From: an uncultured Prevotella sp.
GTDB lineage: Bacteria > Bacteroidota > Bacteroidia > Bacteroidales > Bacteroidaceae
Assembly: GCA_902464615.1 (NCBI GenBank)
Contig: CABQKA010000002.1
Coordinates: 159,814-223,813, forward strand
DNA length: 64,000 nucleotides
Direction: 5' to 3'
The number at the start of each line of letters is the position of its first letter. Within the stretch, counting starts at the first letter, position 1. The translations under genes were made by a program, and so were the position numbers. Below are positions 18,203-26,438 of this stretch, one piece after another. A model generated the notes under the pieces. The model saw nothing but the letters and a program-made list of their open reading frames with translations, was not told the origin of the DNA and made no database searches.

Positions 18203-18946
18203 ATGGATAACCCCAAAGAACGGGTTGGACTGGCCTCAGGCAAGTATGACTATCCGCTGGCCGACGTTTCCCATCTTTCAGAAAAAGAGAAGAAGGACTT
18301 GCTGAAACGCGGAATGCGCATACCGAAGGAACTGCATTCCGACGAGGAATTCGAACAATGGGTGACGGTATTTTCTGAATGGAACACATTCCATTGCAGC
18401 GACGGGCATAAGCCTACGGAAGAAGAAAGGAGTTTCGAAAGAATGGTTACCGCAAGCTATGAACGCGGCCTGTGGTATCACCGCAAGCGTTTCAACGAAT
18501 GGAAGAAAGAACATCTGCAACCGCTCATTGACGAATTGGTGGAACACGCTGTCCATGACCCGCAATACGACTGGCAATATCTGTATGCGCTGGAGTACGC
18601 CAAACTGCGTTGCATGAGGGCTTATTTCTCACATTCCCTGATAGCGGACGAGAACGGCAACTTCGGCTTCAACCACTGGATAGACATCTGCATAGGCCTG
18701 TTGGAACATATCAAAGACGAGGGTTTACATATCTCCCGGCAGCAGATTGAACGGATGAATATCCGAAACATCGGTGATATCGTTCCCCGCTCCCTTATAG
18801 ATGCTTACGAAGAAGCACCGATGCCGGGTGAGGAAGAAGACGATCTTCCCGACAAGCTCTATTACGGCATGAAGATATATGTCCGCAAGATGGAGCAGCT
18901 TTATTACCGGATACGCCTTTACAAGATGAGGGAGTGGTGGGAATAA
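18203..18946 (+). CDS. Unknown protein co-transcribed with rtcB
   Basis: The 247-residue soluble protein is rich in charged and aromatic residues (YERGLWYHRKRFNEWKKEHLQ; several Trp-Tyr-rich helices) and has an acidic stretch GEEEDDLP near residue 212. I do not recognise a family or active site. It starts one base after the rtcB stop codon, so the two are very likely translated together. A role as RNA-binding partner of the ligase is possible but not shown by any motif. Confidence 0.8.
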   Translation: MDNPKERVGLASGKYDYPLADVSHLSEKEKKDLLKRGMRIPKELHSDEEFEQWVTVFSEWNTFHCSDGHKPTEEERSFERMVTASYERGLWYHRKRFNEWKKEHLQPLIDELVEHAVHDPQYDWQYLYALEYAKLRCMRAYFSHSLIADENGNFGFNHWIDICIGLLEHIKDEGLHISRQQIERMNIRNIGDIVPRSLIDAYEEAPMPGEEEDDLPDKLYYGMKIYVRKMEQLYYRIRLYKMREWWE

Positions 18947-18971
18947 AGCAAACATTATAGGCAATAACTCC

Positions 18972-19007
18972 AAGAAAGGGATATCGGTATATTGGCATCC
19001 CTTTCTT
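18972..19007. terminator. Bidirectional terminator between convergent operons
   Basis: An 11-bp perfect stem (AAGAAAGGGAT with ATCCCTTTCTT) separates the rtcB operon from the minus-strand operon ending at 19012. Confidence 0.7.
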
Positions 19008-19011
19008 AAAC

Positions 19012-19986
19012 TTATCTCTTGTTCAATAACAGCGTAACCTTTACTTCCTTTTTCTCATAATCTTCTGTCTGCATACCGAACAACATGTTTGTGTATCCAA
19101 GATGTTGCATCACGGATTTACGGAAGATCTCAAGCTCCGTTTCATCCAGCGGGCAGTGAGAAGAACAACGGATGAAGATAACGGCACTGTCATACTTCGT
19201 TAGGTCGAGCAGCTGATATTGGGTCATTGACTCCAGAATGTAGGCGAGGCGTGAACCGGTATCCTGTGTCACAGAGTGGTAATCATACTGTCTACCGTAT
19301 TGCATACTGAGCAGAAACTCCACGTCGCTCCGCCTAAAGGTGCTGCCTTCGGCGGAAAGCATCCTTACCAAATTCTCTCGTGCGGCCATTTTGCGCAGAT
19401 ATTCTTCCCGTTTGTCCTGACGGTATTCCCGCTTTCGTTTTGAGCGGTTCATACGATTGTTAAAGAAGTCACGCGCGTTTGTCCACGTAACATAACGCCG
19501 TCCGTCCTTCTCCTTGCTGCGCAGTCGGCGCGGAGTTTGATGCTTCCAGATGCTTTCTTCCAACTTGTCCAAAGCCACTTCGTAGGGGTTGGTCAAAATC
19601 TGAGGGCCGAATTTCTGCCGCCACGTTTCTTGCCTTTCCGCAGGTGAGAATCCCCAATAAGTGATTTCCCACAAGCAATGCATGGCGAGTTCTGCCGAAG
19701 TAAGATGCACATCATCGGCTATGACAATTTCCTTGGCCAAGTCTTCTTCCCAACTGTTGTCATGCATCGGTCCGACGCTAATCCATTTCTCCTCGCCTTC
19801 AAATACTCCGCCCGACCATTCCACGTGTATTTCTCCGTTAAATCCCGTGGCAGGCTCCATGCCTTGAAGGATGTCGTATGCCTCACGGAAGGCGTAGAGG
19901 TTGTCCAGATGTTCTGGCTCGTGTTTCTCCAGATCCGGAAGAAGTTCGTCGAAGCCGACTTGCGTTAGTAATTCTTTTAGTGTCAT
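19012..19986 (-). CDS. Unknown protein with an N-terminal domain shared with the gene at 24215
   Basis: The 324-residue protein has an N-terminal domain (about 1-115: MTLKELLTQVGFDELLP and LHCLWEITYWG-like segment) that is clearly related to the 147-residue protein at 24215-24658. A basic, possibly coiled-coil middle follows (RMNRSKRKREYRQDKREE), then a C-terminal domain with HCPLDETELEIFRK. I believe the N-terminal family is Bacteroidales-specific and may be annotated DUF6557, but this is unverified. It is the last gene of the dprA-led operon, 25 bases after the PLD gene. Confidence 0.75.
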   Translation of the reverse strand: MTLKELLTQVGFDELLPDLEKHEPEHLDNLYAFREAYDILQGMEPATGFNGEIHVEWSGGVFEGEEKWISVGPMHDNSWEEDLAKEIVIADDVHLTSAELAMHCLWEITYWGFSPAERQETWRQKFGPQILTNPYEVALDKLEESIWKHQTPRRLRSKEKDGRRYVTWTNARDFFNNRMNRSKRKREYRQDKREEYLRKMAARENLVRMLSAEGSTFRRSDVEFLLSMQYGRQYDYHSVTQDTGSRLAYILESMTQYQLLDLTKYDSAVIFIRCSSHCPLDETELEIFRKSVMQHLGYTNMLFGMQTEDYEKKEVKVTLLLNKR

Positions 19987-20011
19987 AATTATAAGTCATT
20001 TTTAATTATTT

Positions 20012-20524
20012 CTATACCAACGGGTCAGGACAATACTGCTTCCGTTGGCATTTTAAACATTCCGAACCGCGCCATACCTTATCAAATTCTTCAACAACTG
20101 AATTTAGAATATTCACTTCGTTAGTGATTATACCAGTTTCAAAATTGCGGCGCAATGGAGATTTCATCCCCATACCTGCGCCCGTTAAGTTGGCGCTTCC
20201 GATGTAGCAGAAGAATGAGTCAATAACGATAATTTTAAAATGCACGCGGGGACACAGCATCCGCTCCAACTGTTTGGCAAGCAGGGGATAACTGTCAAAG
20301 TCCTTTCTGAATGGCTGTCCTGGCTCTTTGGCATGTATCAATCTTATTTCCACTCCTTTGCTAATCAGCTCTGACAGGATGGCCAAAAATGGAAGGTTCA
20401 TTCCATTGCGCATTACGTAAAGATCCTTGATATCAGCAGTACCTATCCAAAGGGAACGGCGTGCTTTTGCCACAAGGTTCAGCACGATGTCATAATGCTC
20501 AATGTCAGAAATAAATTTTATCAT
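20012..20524 (-). CDS. PLD-family (HKD) nuclease-like protein
   Basis: The 170-residue protein has a single phospholipase-D motif: H95-F-K97, then VIDSFFCYIGSANLTGAG. Single-HKD proteins act as dimers, and many are nucleases (Nuc, BfiI type). The C-terminal tail holds a cysteine cluster (ECLKCQRKQYC) that could bind zinc or DNA. It sits 12 bases after the frameshifted gene and 25 before the last gene of the operon. In a cluster with DprA and a RecA-like ATPase, DNA cleavage is the likely activity, but this is inference. Confidence 0.85.
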   Translation of the reverse strand: MIKFISDIEHYDIVLNLVAKARRSLWIGTADIKDLYVMRNGMNLPFLAILSELISKGVEIRLIHAKEPGQPFRKDFDSYPLLAKQLERMLCPRVHFKIIVIDSFFCYIGSANLTGAGMGMKSPLRRNFETGIITNEVNILNSVVEEFDKVWRGSECLKCQRKQYCPDPLV

Positions 20525-20536
20525 GAAGCGATTCGA

Positions 20537-21597
20537 TTATGAGAAAATATCATAATAAGTTTGTATGTCTCTTTTGCGCAAAAGAAGTTGCATACTTTGC
20601 TGCATAAGCGAAGAAGAGCGATTGTCGGTTTGCTCCCATAGTTGATTGTGCGAGGCGAAATCTGTCAGGCGATTGAACAAGTCATACATGTTTATGTCGC
20701 TTTTTGCTTGTTTGGGTGGAACGTGTAGGCCTTTTGTCACATACATTTCTATGAGCCTGCAGTAAGGCATCAGTTGTTCCGCCAAGTCTTCAGGCGTGCC
20801 ATGCCGCAGCAGAAGATTCTTGCCGCTATACACTTCTGACAATGAGGCAGGTGTGCTGTTGGCTGTCACCAGTGCCTGCTTAAATGAGTTCCAGTTCCGG
20901 GCAATCAGTTTTGGATTGTTGGACGAGTTGATAATCTCCGTTATCTTTTTGTCATCAATCCTGTGTACGCGTTCCAATGAATTTTCAGAAAGTTGCATCT
21001 GTCCATTCGTGCAAACCAGTCGAAGATAATAGTTGCCAAGCTCTATCTCTCCGAGGTTCCATTTTAAATATAGCCCGTTGGTAACAAACTCATCGTTGTT
21101 GAAAGGCGCATCGTGTTGTGGATAAATAGGCATCAAGCGTACAATTATGCCATATGCGGCACGGGCGGAGCCCTGCAATTGGTCAACCTCATAACCGTAT
21201 TTGTCGGCAAGTATTTCGACGACATCGAAAAAAAGCGCATGGGTATCGCTTCTTCGTCCAACGGTACAATACCGTCAACTATGCTTTCGGCAGCATTGGC
21301 TATTAACGCAAACTTCTTGGGACGAGCCACGCAGTTGGCAATAGCGAAACTGTTTCGCAGATTCATCACAACGTCATTTCCGTAAGTCTGTTTCATACCT
21401 TTGCACTGGCGGGGTGAAAGCCCTATCAGGTGGTCGAGTCGATTCTGTACGTTTGGAGTGACCACAACCGGTACACCTCGGATGTTGTAAAAGTTTTCAC
21501 CTTCGGCAATCAGTTCATTCTTGTTCATCACAATGTAAGGGGCCTGTTCTTGCAAAAGTGCATCGCGCCTTGATACATATTCTTTATTTGTCATCAC
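20537..21597 (-). pseudogene. Frameshifted gene, DUF932-like phage-type protein
   Basis: Two adjacent frames form one protein of about 350 residues. The first (from ATG at 21597) reads well to EEAIP, then the sense continues in another frame (ALFFDVVEILADKYGYEVDQLQGSARAAYG) down to 20537. The switch falls at a run of seven Ts in the coding strand near 21233-21240; one extra T restores a single frame. The segment YYLRLVCTNGQMQ resembles DUF932-type phage/plasmid proteins. It may be a true mutation, a sequencing error, or slippage during expression. It overlaps the ATPase gene by 14 bases. Confidence 0.7.
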
Positions 21598-22432
21598 TTA
21601 TGTTGTTAAAAAGTTTATTGAACTTGTCTGCGTATTCATGAAGTTGCAAACTGACTTCGTTTTGAAGTTTCCGAAACTTTTGGTCGTTATAAAACCGTTC
21701 TTCATCAAAATACACATTTCCGGTCTGACTGAGATTATAATACAATTTCACGCCGACATCGCCACGCCGATGTTTGGAGAATGTAACATAACGGTCAGAA
21801 TAGATATTCTTCGGGTTGTCAAGTCGCAGTTCCATCATGGCAGTTATCATGTGTTTCAGTCGGTTGCTGCCAATAAAAGCACCGTTCTTTGTCACTTGTT
21901 GTATGGTTAGGAAGGAGGTGTGTACTTTCCTTTCATTTTTCGCCTTGTTTTGCTTTTTAATGATTGATAATAACAGGCTTTCGGATTTCTTTAACGTAAT
22001 ATTCTCTTCTTCTTTTACAATGCCTTGTAGTTCGTAAAAGGAATCAATCGCAACAATATCCCAGCCCATACGCAGCGCTTCCTCAAAATCTTCAAGGGCA
22101 TGTGTGGTGGAATCAAATTCTGCTTCAATGAACATTATATCCAACTCGCCGAACTTAGGATAACGCTGTACGTAAATGGATAAATCGATTTCGTTCATCT
22201 CTGCGCTTATAAAAAGCATCTTCACATTAGGCTGCATTCTATGAATGTTTGCCATTAAATCAAGAATGATAGTCGTTTTACCTACACCGGGATCTCCTAT
22301 AACCATATAGTTGACTCCTTTCGGAAGGCCACGATAACTGCACAACAACAAGTCCAACACTGTTCCTGACAAGTAGTTAACGAACAGATTTTTGTCGAAT
22401 ATTATATCCTTGACCTTTACTATCTTTTTCAT
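21584..22432 (-). CDS. RecA/RadA-like P-loop ATPase
   Basis: The 282-residue protein has a RecA-fold ATPase core: Walker A GDPGVGKTT (K52), LFISAEMNEID, Walker B WDIVAIDSFYE, then TSFLTIQQVTKNG. The order (P-loop, sensor, L2-like segment) resembles the ATPase core of RadA/Sms and DnaB-type proteins. There is no zinc finger or Lon-like domain. ATG at 22432 is preferred over the frame start at 22474, which would overlap dprA. It follows dprA by 13 bases. Confidence 0.85.
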   Translation of the reverse strand: MKKIVKVKDIIFDKNLFVNYLSGTVLDLLLCSYRGLPKGVNYMVIGDPGVGKTTIILDLMANIHRMQPNVKMLFISAEMNEIDLSIYVQRYPKFGELDIMFIEAEFDSTTHALEDFEEALRMGWDIVAIDSFYELQGIVKEEENITLKKSESLLLSIIKKQNKAKNERKVHTSFLTIQQVTKNGAFIGSNRLKHMITAMMELRLDNPKNIYSDRYVTFSKHRRGDVGVKLYYNLSQTGNVYFDEERFYNDQKFRKLQNEVSLQLHEYADKFNKLFNNISDDK

Positions 22433-22445
22433 TCCCAGTTTAATA

Positions 22446-23378
22446 TTATGGATAAATAACCAGGCGATTATCATTGTCTAATGAAACCTCCTGCCCAGGT
22501 CTAATGGGCAGAGCCAAGTTATAATCGAGCAGGAACTTATTGCCGGAGTTCAGTTCATTCTGCGTATCATACCGGACAGAATAAACATTGTTTTCCAAAC
22601 CAAAGGGCCCCCCGTTATGTTCTTGGGCGAAGCGCACGGCATACATCGTACCGCTGATGATAGGGCATTGAACCACGATAACCGATTGGGTCAAGACAAC
22701 TTGCATACGGCAACGCGCCACCAGTCTTGTGGGATTAGCTTTCACGCCGAAAGGATGTTCGGACAAGATGGCTCCGCCCTTGGCGATTATTTCATCCTGC
22801 AACGATTTGTTCACTATAGGGTGCGTGATATCTAAGCCTGAAGCCACCACAGCGATTGTCTGTCCGCCCGCATCAAGACAACCCCGGTGGGCAGCTGTGT
22901 CGCATCCCAAAGCCAGACCACTGATGACGATATGTCCTTGTTCACCCATCTGTTTGGCAAGTCCGTATGCCATGTCCAATCCATCTTTGTCCGCAGCACG
23001 GGCACCAATGATAGCCACATTGTCTTCACGGTTGAGTAAATCCTTATTCCCTAGCACGTGGACGAGCGGCGGTGCATCTCTGCATAAATTGCGGAAGTGA
23101 TGAGGATACGCTTTGTCATAGTAAGAGATGGTGAACACTCCGGCTTTTGCTTGCCTGTCTAATATCCGTTTTGCCTTGTCGAGTTCGCGAATGGACATGG
23201 AAGCCGTTTCTTTCAATGAATATCTTTCGCTTTCTATGTCTTCATACAGTTGTCTGGGAGAGTACCCCAGCAACTGCAGGCATAATAGTTCTTCTATTGA
23301 AAGGCAAGCAACCCTCCACGTTTCCATCCTATTTTGCCTCTTTTTGACAACCTCTTTCCATTCTTCTTTATTTTTCAT
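22446..23378 (-). CDS. DprA/Smf-like DNA-processing protein
   Basis: The 310-residue protein has an N-terminal helical region (1-90) and a DprA Rossmann fold: AIIGARAADKDG (about 118), VISGLALGCDTAAHRG (about 150), IAVVASGLD, GAILSEHPFG and VIVVQC. Housekeeping DprA loads RecA on single-stranded DNA in transformation; this copy lies in an accessory block and heads an operon with its own RecA-like ATPase and a PLD protein. DprA/SLOG folds can also sense nucleotides. It lacks the C-terminal winged helix of many DprAs. The gene is divergent from the DIP1984 gene. Confidence 0.88.
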   Translation of the reverse strand: MKNKEEWKEVVKKRQNRMETWRVACLSIEELLCLQLLGYSPRQLYEDIESERYSLKETASMSIRELDKAKRILDRQAKAGVFTISYYDKAYPHHFRNLCRDAPPLVHVLGNKDLLNREDNVAIIGARAADKDGLDMAYGLAKQMGEQGHIVISGLALGCDTAAHRGCLDAGGQTIAVVASGLDITHPIVNKSLQDEIIAKGGAILSEHPFGVKANPTRLVARCRMQVVLTQSVIVVQCPIISGTMYAVRFAQEHNGGPFGLENNVYSVRYDTQNELNSGNKFLLDYNLALPIRPGQEVSLDNDNRLVIYP

Positions 23379-23519
23379 AAGATGGTATTTTATTTTGCGG
23401 CAAAGGAAACCTTTCGATGCGCCGAATCGGAGCGTAGGCTGATTATTTTTTACCTTGTGCTGCGATTTGGCACTTTGATGACGGAACTTTGCATCATCAA
23501 ACCAAATAGGAGGAAAAGA

Positions 23520-23969
23520 GTGAAATTGGCAGAAGCATTAAGCATCCGCGTCGACCTGCAAAACAGAATCGACCAATTGAAGAGTCGGCTGAAGTACAGC
23601 GCCAAGGTGCAGGAAGGTGACCAACCTTCTGAGGACGTGAACGAATTGTATAAAGAATTGGATGAATGCCTTTCGCGATTCGAAGAGATTGTTTATCGGA
23701 TTAACCGCACCAACATGCAAACCGTGCACGAGGGAGAAACTCTCACCCAAATGATTGCCCGCAAAGACGCATTGAGGTTGCGTCTGACGGTAATGTGCGA
23801 CCTCTTGAAGCACGTTGTTGAAAATGACCGTTACGGGCGACAGGAGATAAAATATGTCCGCACGGTGGACGTGGGTGAATTAAGAAAGATGACGGACAGC
23901 TATTCTAAACAGCTACGAAACCTGGATATGAAGCTACAAAGCCTGAACTGGTCGGTGGATTTAATTTGA
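23520..23969 (+). CDS. DIP1984 family protein
   Basis: The 149-residue helical protein starts at GTG (23520), preceded by AGGAGGAAAA; this gives the family's usual first residues KLAEALSIRVDLQ. Further matches are VQEGDQPSEDVNELY, IVYRINRTNMQT, GETLTQMIARKDALRLR and the ending LNWSVDLI. The family is widespread (sometimes called septicolysin) with no agreed function. Length matches the family. Using the upstream in-frame ATG would add unrelated codons from the divergent promoter region. Confidence 0.85.
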   Translation: MKLAEALSIRVDLQNRIDQLKSRLKYSAKVQEGDQPSEDVNELYKELDECLSRFEEIVYRINRTNMQTVHEGETLTQMIARKDALRLRLTVMCDLLKHVVENDRYGRQEIKYVRTVDVGELRKMTDSYSKQLRNLDMKLQSLNWSVDLI

Positions 23970-24214
23970 CATAATAAAGGCGTAGTCCTTCTTTGCATCA
24001 GACAATGGCGGCACTTCCTTGTCGCATGGCAGGGGCAACAAACTAAGGTGGCAACTGGTAGAAGCATGGTTATTACCGCGCAACTCCGGCACAGCGTACA
24101 AATGCATAACGTATACGGCCCTTGGGGGAAATTATTCTGCATTACCTTGTGCCGATTGTCTGGAAGGAAAGACGAGGGTGGGTTGAGGGAATTTATTACT
24201 CAAAAATAGACACT
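23970..24214. other. Intergenic region, no gene seen
   Basis: No frame with convincing coding character on either strand. Base composition is mixed. It may hold remnants of a former gene. Confidence 0.4.
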
Positions 24215-24658
24215 ATGACATTCAAGGAATTATTTTCGCAATTCAGTTTTGCCGAAATCAGACCGGCATTTCTGAATTTATGGCAGACCAACGAACCGAA
24301 ACTGGTCGAACATCTCGATTTGGACAAATGGGAAAGAATTTATCAGAACGTCCAAGCGTTGGAAGCAAAATCATCCCAATATTATATCCGTTTAGTATGG
24401 CGTTGGGAAACCTGTAGCCCGATGATAGATATGAACTGCTCTGTATACGACAAAGTGGACAATCACCTCGACTGCCCTATGGCCTGCTATCCTTCGTGGT
24501 CGGAAATAGCGGGCATGGAAGTGGTGGTGGAGAAAGACATTGTGATTACGCCTCAAGAGCTTGTTGCAGGCTTGCTGTGGGAAATCACTTACTTTGGCGG
24601 GACGGAAGAGATTGCACGAAAGAATATGGAAAGAACATTTCATGGAGGAACGAAATGA
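24215..24658 (+). CDS. Unknown protein related to the N-terminus of the 19012-19986 product
   Basis: The 147-residue protein begins MTFKELFSQFSFAEIRPAF, parallel to MTLKELLTQVGFDELLPDL in the other gene, and shares the later LLWEITYFGGTEE segment with its LWEITYWGFSPAE. It may belong to a Bacteroidales family I know as DUF6557 (unverified). The function is unknown. ATG at 24215 is chosen by alignment with the related gene; the frame is open further upstream to 24122. The next small gene overlaps its stop (ATGA). Confidence 0.75.
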   Translation: MTFKELFSQFSFAEIRPAFLNLWQTNEPKLVEHLDLDKWERIYQNVQALEAKSSQYYIRLVWRWETCSPMIDMNCSVYDKVDNHLDCPMACYPSWSEIAGMEVVVEKDIVITPQELVAGLLWEITYFGGTEEIARKNMERTFHGGTK

Positions 24659-24771
24659 AACGAGAGCAGATTGTCACGCTCATTTGGACCTGTATTATTT
24701 CTGCCATAATGCTTTTCCTGCTTGTCTCGCTTTGTGGAGGAATGTCGGAAGAACGGTGGATAAGGATATAA
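24655..24771 (+). CDS. Small single-pass membrane protein (38 aa)
   Basis: ATG at 24655 overlaps the upstream stop codon and is preceded by GGAGG. The product has one hydrophobic segment (about residues 7-28) and a short charged tail. No family is recognised. The overlap supports it being real and translated with the upstream gene. Confidence 0.5.
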   Translation: MKREQIVTLIWTCIISAIMLFLLVSLCGGMSEERWIRI

Positions 24772-24783
24772 GTCGAATATAAT

Positions 24784-25041
24784 ATGGAAAAAGTAAACGA
24801 AGTATTTTTCAGTGAGCATGGGCTGACTTCCACATCGGCATCGCATTTGGCTGATTAGGTGCAAGAGGTTATAGCCGGGAATGAGGCAAAGTTGAAAAAC
24901 ATGGCCTTTGTGACTGCGAAGGTCGATATTGTAGGCTCATCTTCCGAATCGGGAAGACCATATGAAAATACCCATCGGTTCAAGCAGAAACGGGAAGTGA
25001 ACTTGCAAAAGGAATATTGTGTTGACAATCTTTGTCCCTAA
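24784..25041 (+). pseudogene. ORF interrupted by an in-frame TAG
   Basis: A frame starting MEKVNEVFFSEHGLTSTSAS is stopped by TAG at 24856-24858 and then continues in the same frame for about 60 codons (VQEVIAGNEAKLKNMAFVTAKVDIVG) to 25041. The continuity of sense on both sides suggests one gene hit by a nonsense mutation. I recall similar proteins in Bacteroides mobile elements, without a function. Confidence 0.6.
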
Positions 25042-25058
25042 CTTAAATTTTGAATGCA

Positions 25059-25205
25059 ATGGAACATTTGAGAAAAGTATTAGGCCAACCGAAAAGAAAA
25101 TTCCCAATTGGGGAGAAGGCTTATATTGGTTTTATGACTATTGTCCTATCGTGCAAAATAGCGTTATATGTTTTTTGCGGATTACGGGATGAGCTAAAAT
25201 ATTAA
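25059..25205 (+). CDS. Possible small membrane protein (48 aa)
   Basis: ATG at 25059 opens a 48-codon frame with a basic N-terminus (RKVLGQPKRKF) and one hydrophobic segment (FMTIVLSCKIALYVF). It may be a real small protein or the front part of a decayed gene; the surrounding region is decaying. Confidence 0.35.
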   Translation: MEHLRKVLGQPKRKFPIGEKAYIGFMTIVLSCKIALYVFCGLRDELKY

Positions 25206-25569
25206 GTAGCAATGAACACATGCACGCTTCAATACATCGTGCGCATATTCGCCAATGGGAAATTTGTAAAGATAAGGACGAAAAAGCCGTGAGATAGCGT
25301 ATCGCAGGCTGGGAAAATACGGTTTTTGCCTATGCGATAGACGAATGTTTATTGTCTTTGCGACGCGAAAGTTAAGGATTAAGGAAAGATGAGCCGGGCT
25401 GAGTAAGAGACCGAATTCATCGAGGCTGCAAGAAAGTCACGAAAGCCTGTCAGCGAGGGGAAAAAGAGTTTGGATGGTACTATAAGCCGCTGCATGACAG
25501 GGTGATATGGATACGTGGATTAACTGAAGCCTGCCGCCAATAGTGGCCGGCTCTCTAAAAATAGAAGTA
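25206..25569. other. Decayed coding remnants
   Basis: Short stop-broken stretches still look protein-like, for example RIAGWENTVFAYAIDE near 25300-25350 and EFGWYYKPLHDRVIWIRG near 25465-25520. No intact gene is present. This looks like degenerating mobile-element or phage genes. Confidence 0.45.
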
Positions 25570-25827
25570 ATGGAGCTTAACACACAAAAAACAACTGCTG
25601 CCACTACGGCAAAGCAATTGCTGTCGGACATTTTGCTTGACATCTCATGGGCGCGTCTCTCCATGAGATACTTTCACCGGAGCCGTTCTTGGCTGCACCA
25701 GAAGCTGGACGGCATCAATAGCAACGGCGACGCGGGAGGATTTACCGACGCTGAGCGGGCACAGCTCCGGGAAGCGCTTAAAGACCTGGCTTCCCGTATC
25801 AGCGCGGCTGCAGACCGCTTCCAGTAA
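25570..25827 (+). CDS. DUF5053 family small protein
   Basis: The 85-residue protein contains the DUF5053 signature ISWARLSMRYFHRSRSWLHQKLDGINSNG followed by FTDAERAQLREALKDLASRI. This looks like a helix-turn-helix fold (WARLSMRYF, then a recognition helix). The family is common in Bacteroidales, and DNA binding is an inference from the pattern. ATG at 25570 gives the conserved start; the frame is open to 25543. Composition is GC-rich like the host, so the island border probably lies just before it. A strong terminator follows. Confidence 0.8.
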   Translation: MELNTQKTTAATTAKQLLSDILLDISWARLSMRYFHRSRSWLHQKLDGINSNGDAGGFTDAERAQLREALKDLASRISAAADRFQ

Positions 25828-25873
25828 GCACGGGCTTTGTCTTTGATTTTAACAACTTGTTTTTCATGCTCTG

Positions 25874-25912
25874 ACGCCCCGGCGCTTTTATCGCGCCGGG
25901 GCGTTTGTTTTC
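25874..25912 (+). terminator. Strong rho-independent terminator
   Basis: ACGCCCCGGCGC (25874-25885) pairs with GCGCCGGGGCGT (25893-25904), followed by a T-rich stretch. It marks the right end of the accessory block. Confidence 0.88.
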
Positions 25913-26170
25913 AAGCATTAGAAGCGGAGTCCGCCGAATAAAAGCGCCCTTTTATCGCGGATGCGTTACGATACTTATCTGTATATCCCGCGCCGATGAC
26001 GTTTGATTTGTCCGTCGGTTTGTGCTTTTCCGAAAAGTCCGGGGGAAGGTTGCGCGGGGCAAAAGGTCTTTGTTGCCGCCTTGTTCGTGTGGCGCGCTTG
26101 CGACGGGCCGTATTTTCCGGATAATGTGATGGTTTCATGGCTAGGAGCAGGTGCTTTCCGCCGAAAAACG

Positions 26171-26179
26171 TACCTTTGC
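26171..26179 (+). promoter_or_regulatory. Promoter -7 box upstream of the EamA gene
   Basis: TACCTTTGC fits TAnnTTTG. It is 260 bases from the next start codon. Confidence 0.4.
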
Positions 26180-26275
26180 ACCCGCTTTGCGGAACGGGCG
26201 GTTTCCGCGGCACGGCCATTTCGCCGCGCCCTTGCCGTAAGGGGCATTCCGCTGGTCCGCTTTCCCGTTTCAGCA

Positions 26276-26346
26276 GGCTTAGGGGAATTTTTCCTGGCCT
26301 TAGGGAAATATTTATCGTCCCTATCCCTGTGGCCCGTCCCCGTAGG
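26276..26346. repeat. 21-bp-period intergenic array (four units)
   Basis: The TA of each core falls at 26280, 26301, 26322 and 26343, an exact 21-bp period (GCTTAGGGG, CCTTAGGG, CCCTATCCC, CCCGTAGG). Confidence 0.65.
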
Positions 26347-26438
26347 CCGGGGGGCTGTGTCCCGCGGGCCCGCTCTCTGCGGCGGCATCCGGCAGTTTGT
26401 GCCACAGGCGGACGCAATCTCGAATAAATGGAGAAACG

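Larger units (their letters stand above)
25913..26438. other. Gene-free region with a promoter and a 21-bp-period array
   Basis: Several open frames exist, but none has convincing protein character. It holds a -7 box (TACCTTTGC, 26171-26179) and a four-unit array (about 26276-26346). If the promoter serves the EamA gene, the array is transcribed within a leader of about 260 nt. Confidence 0.5.

Noticed and set aside
9705..25827. Integrative conjugative element or prophage
   Set aside because: No integrase, relaxase, VirB4/TraG, terminase, capsid or portal genes are present; only accessory-type genes and remnants.
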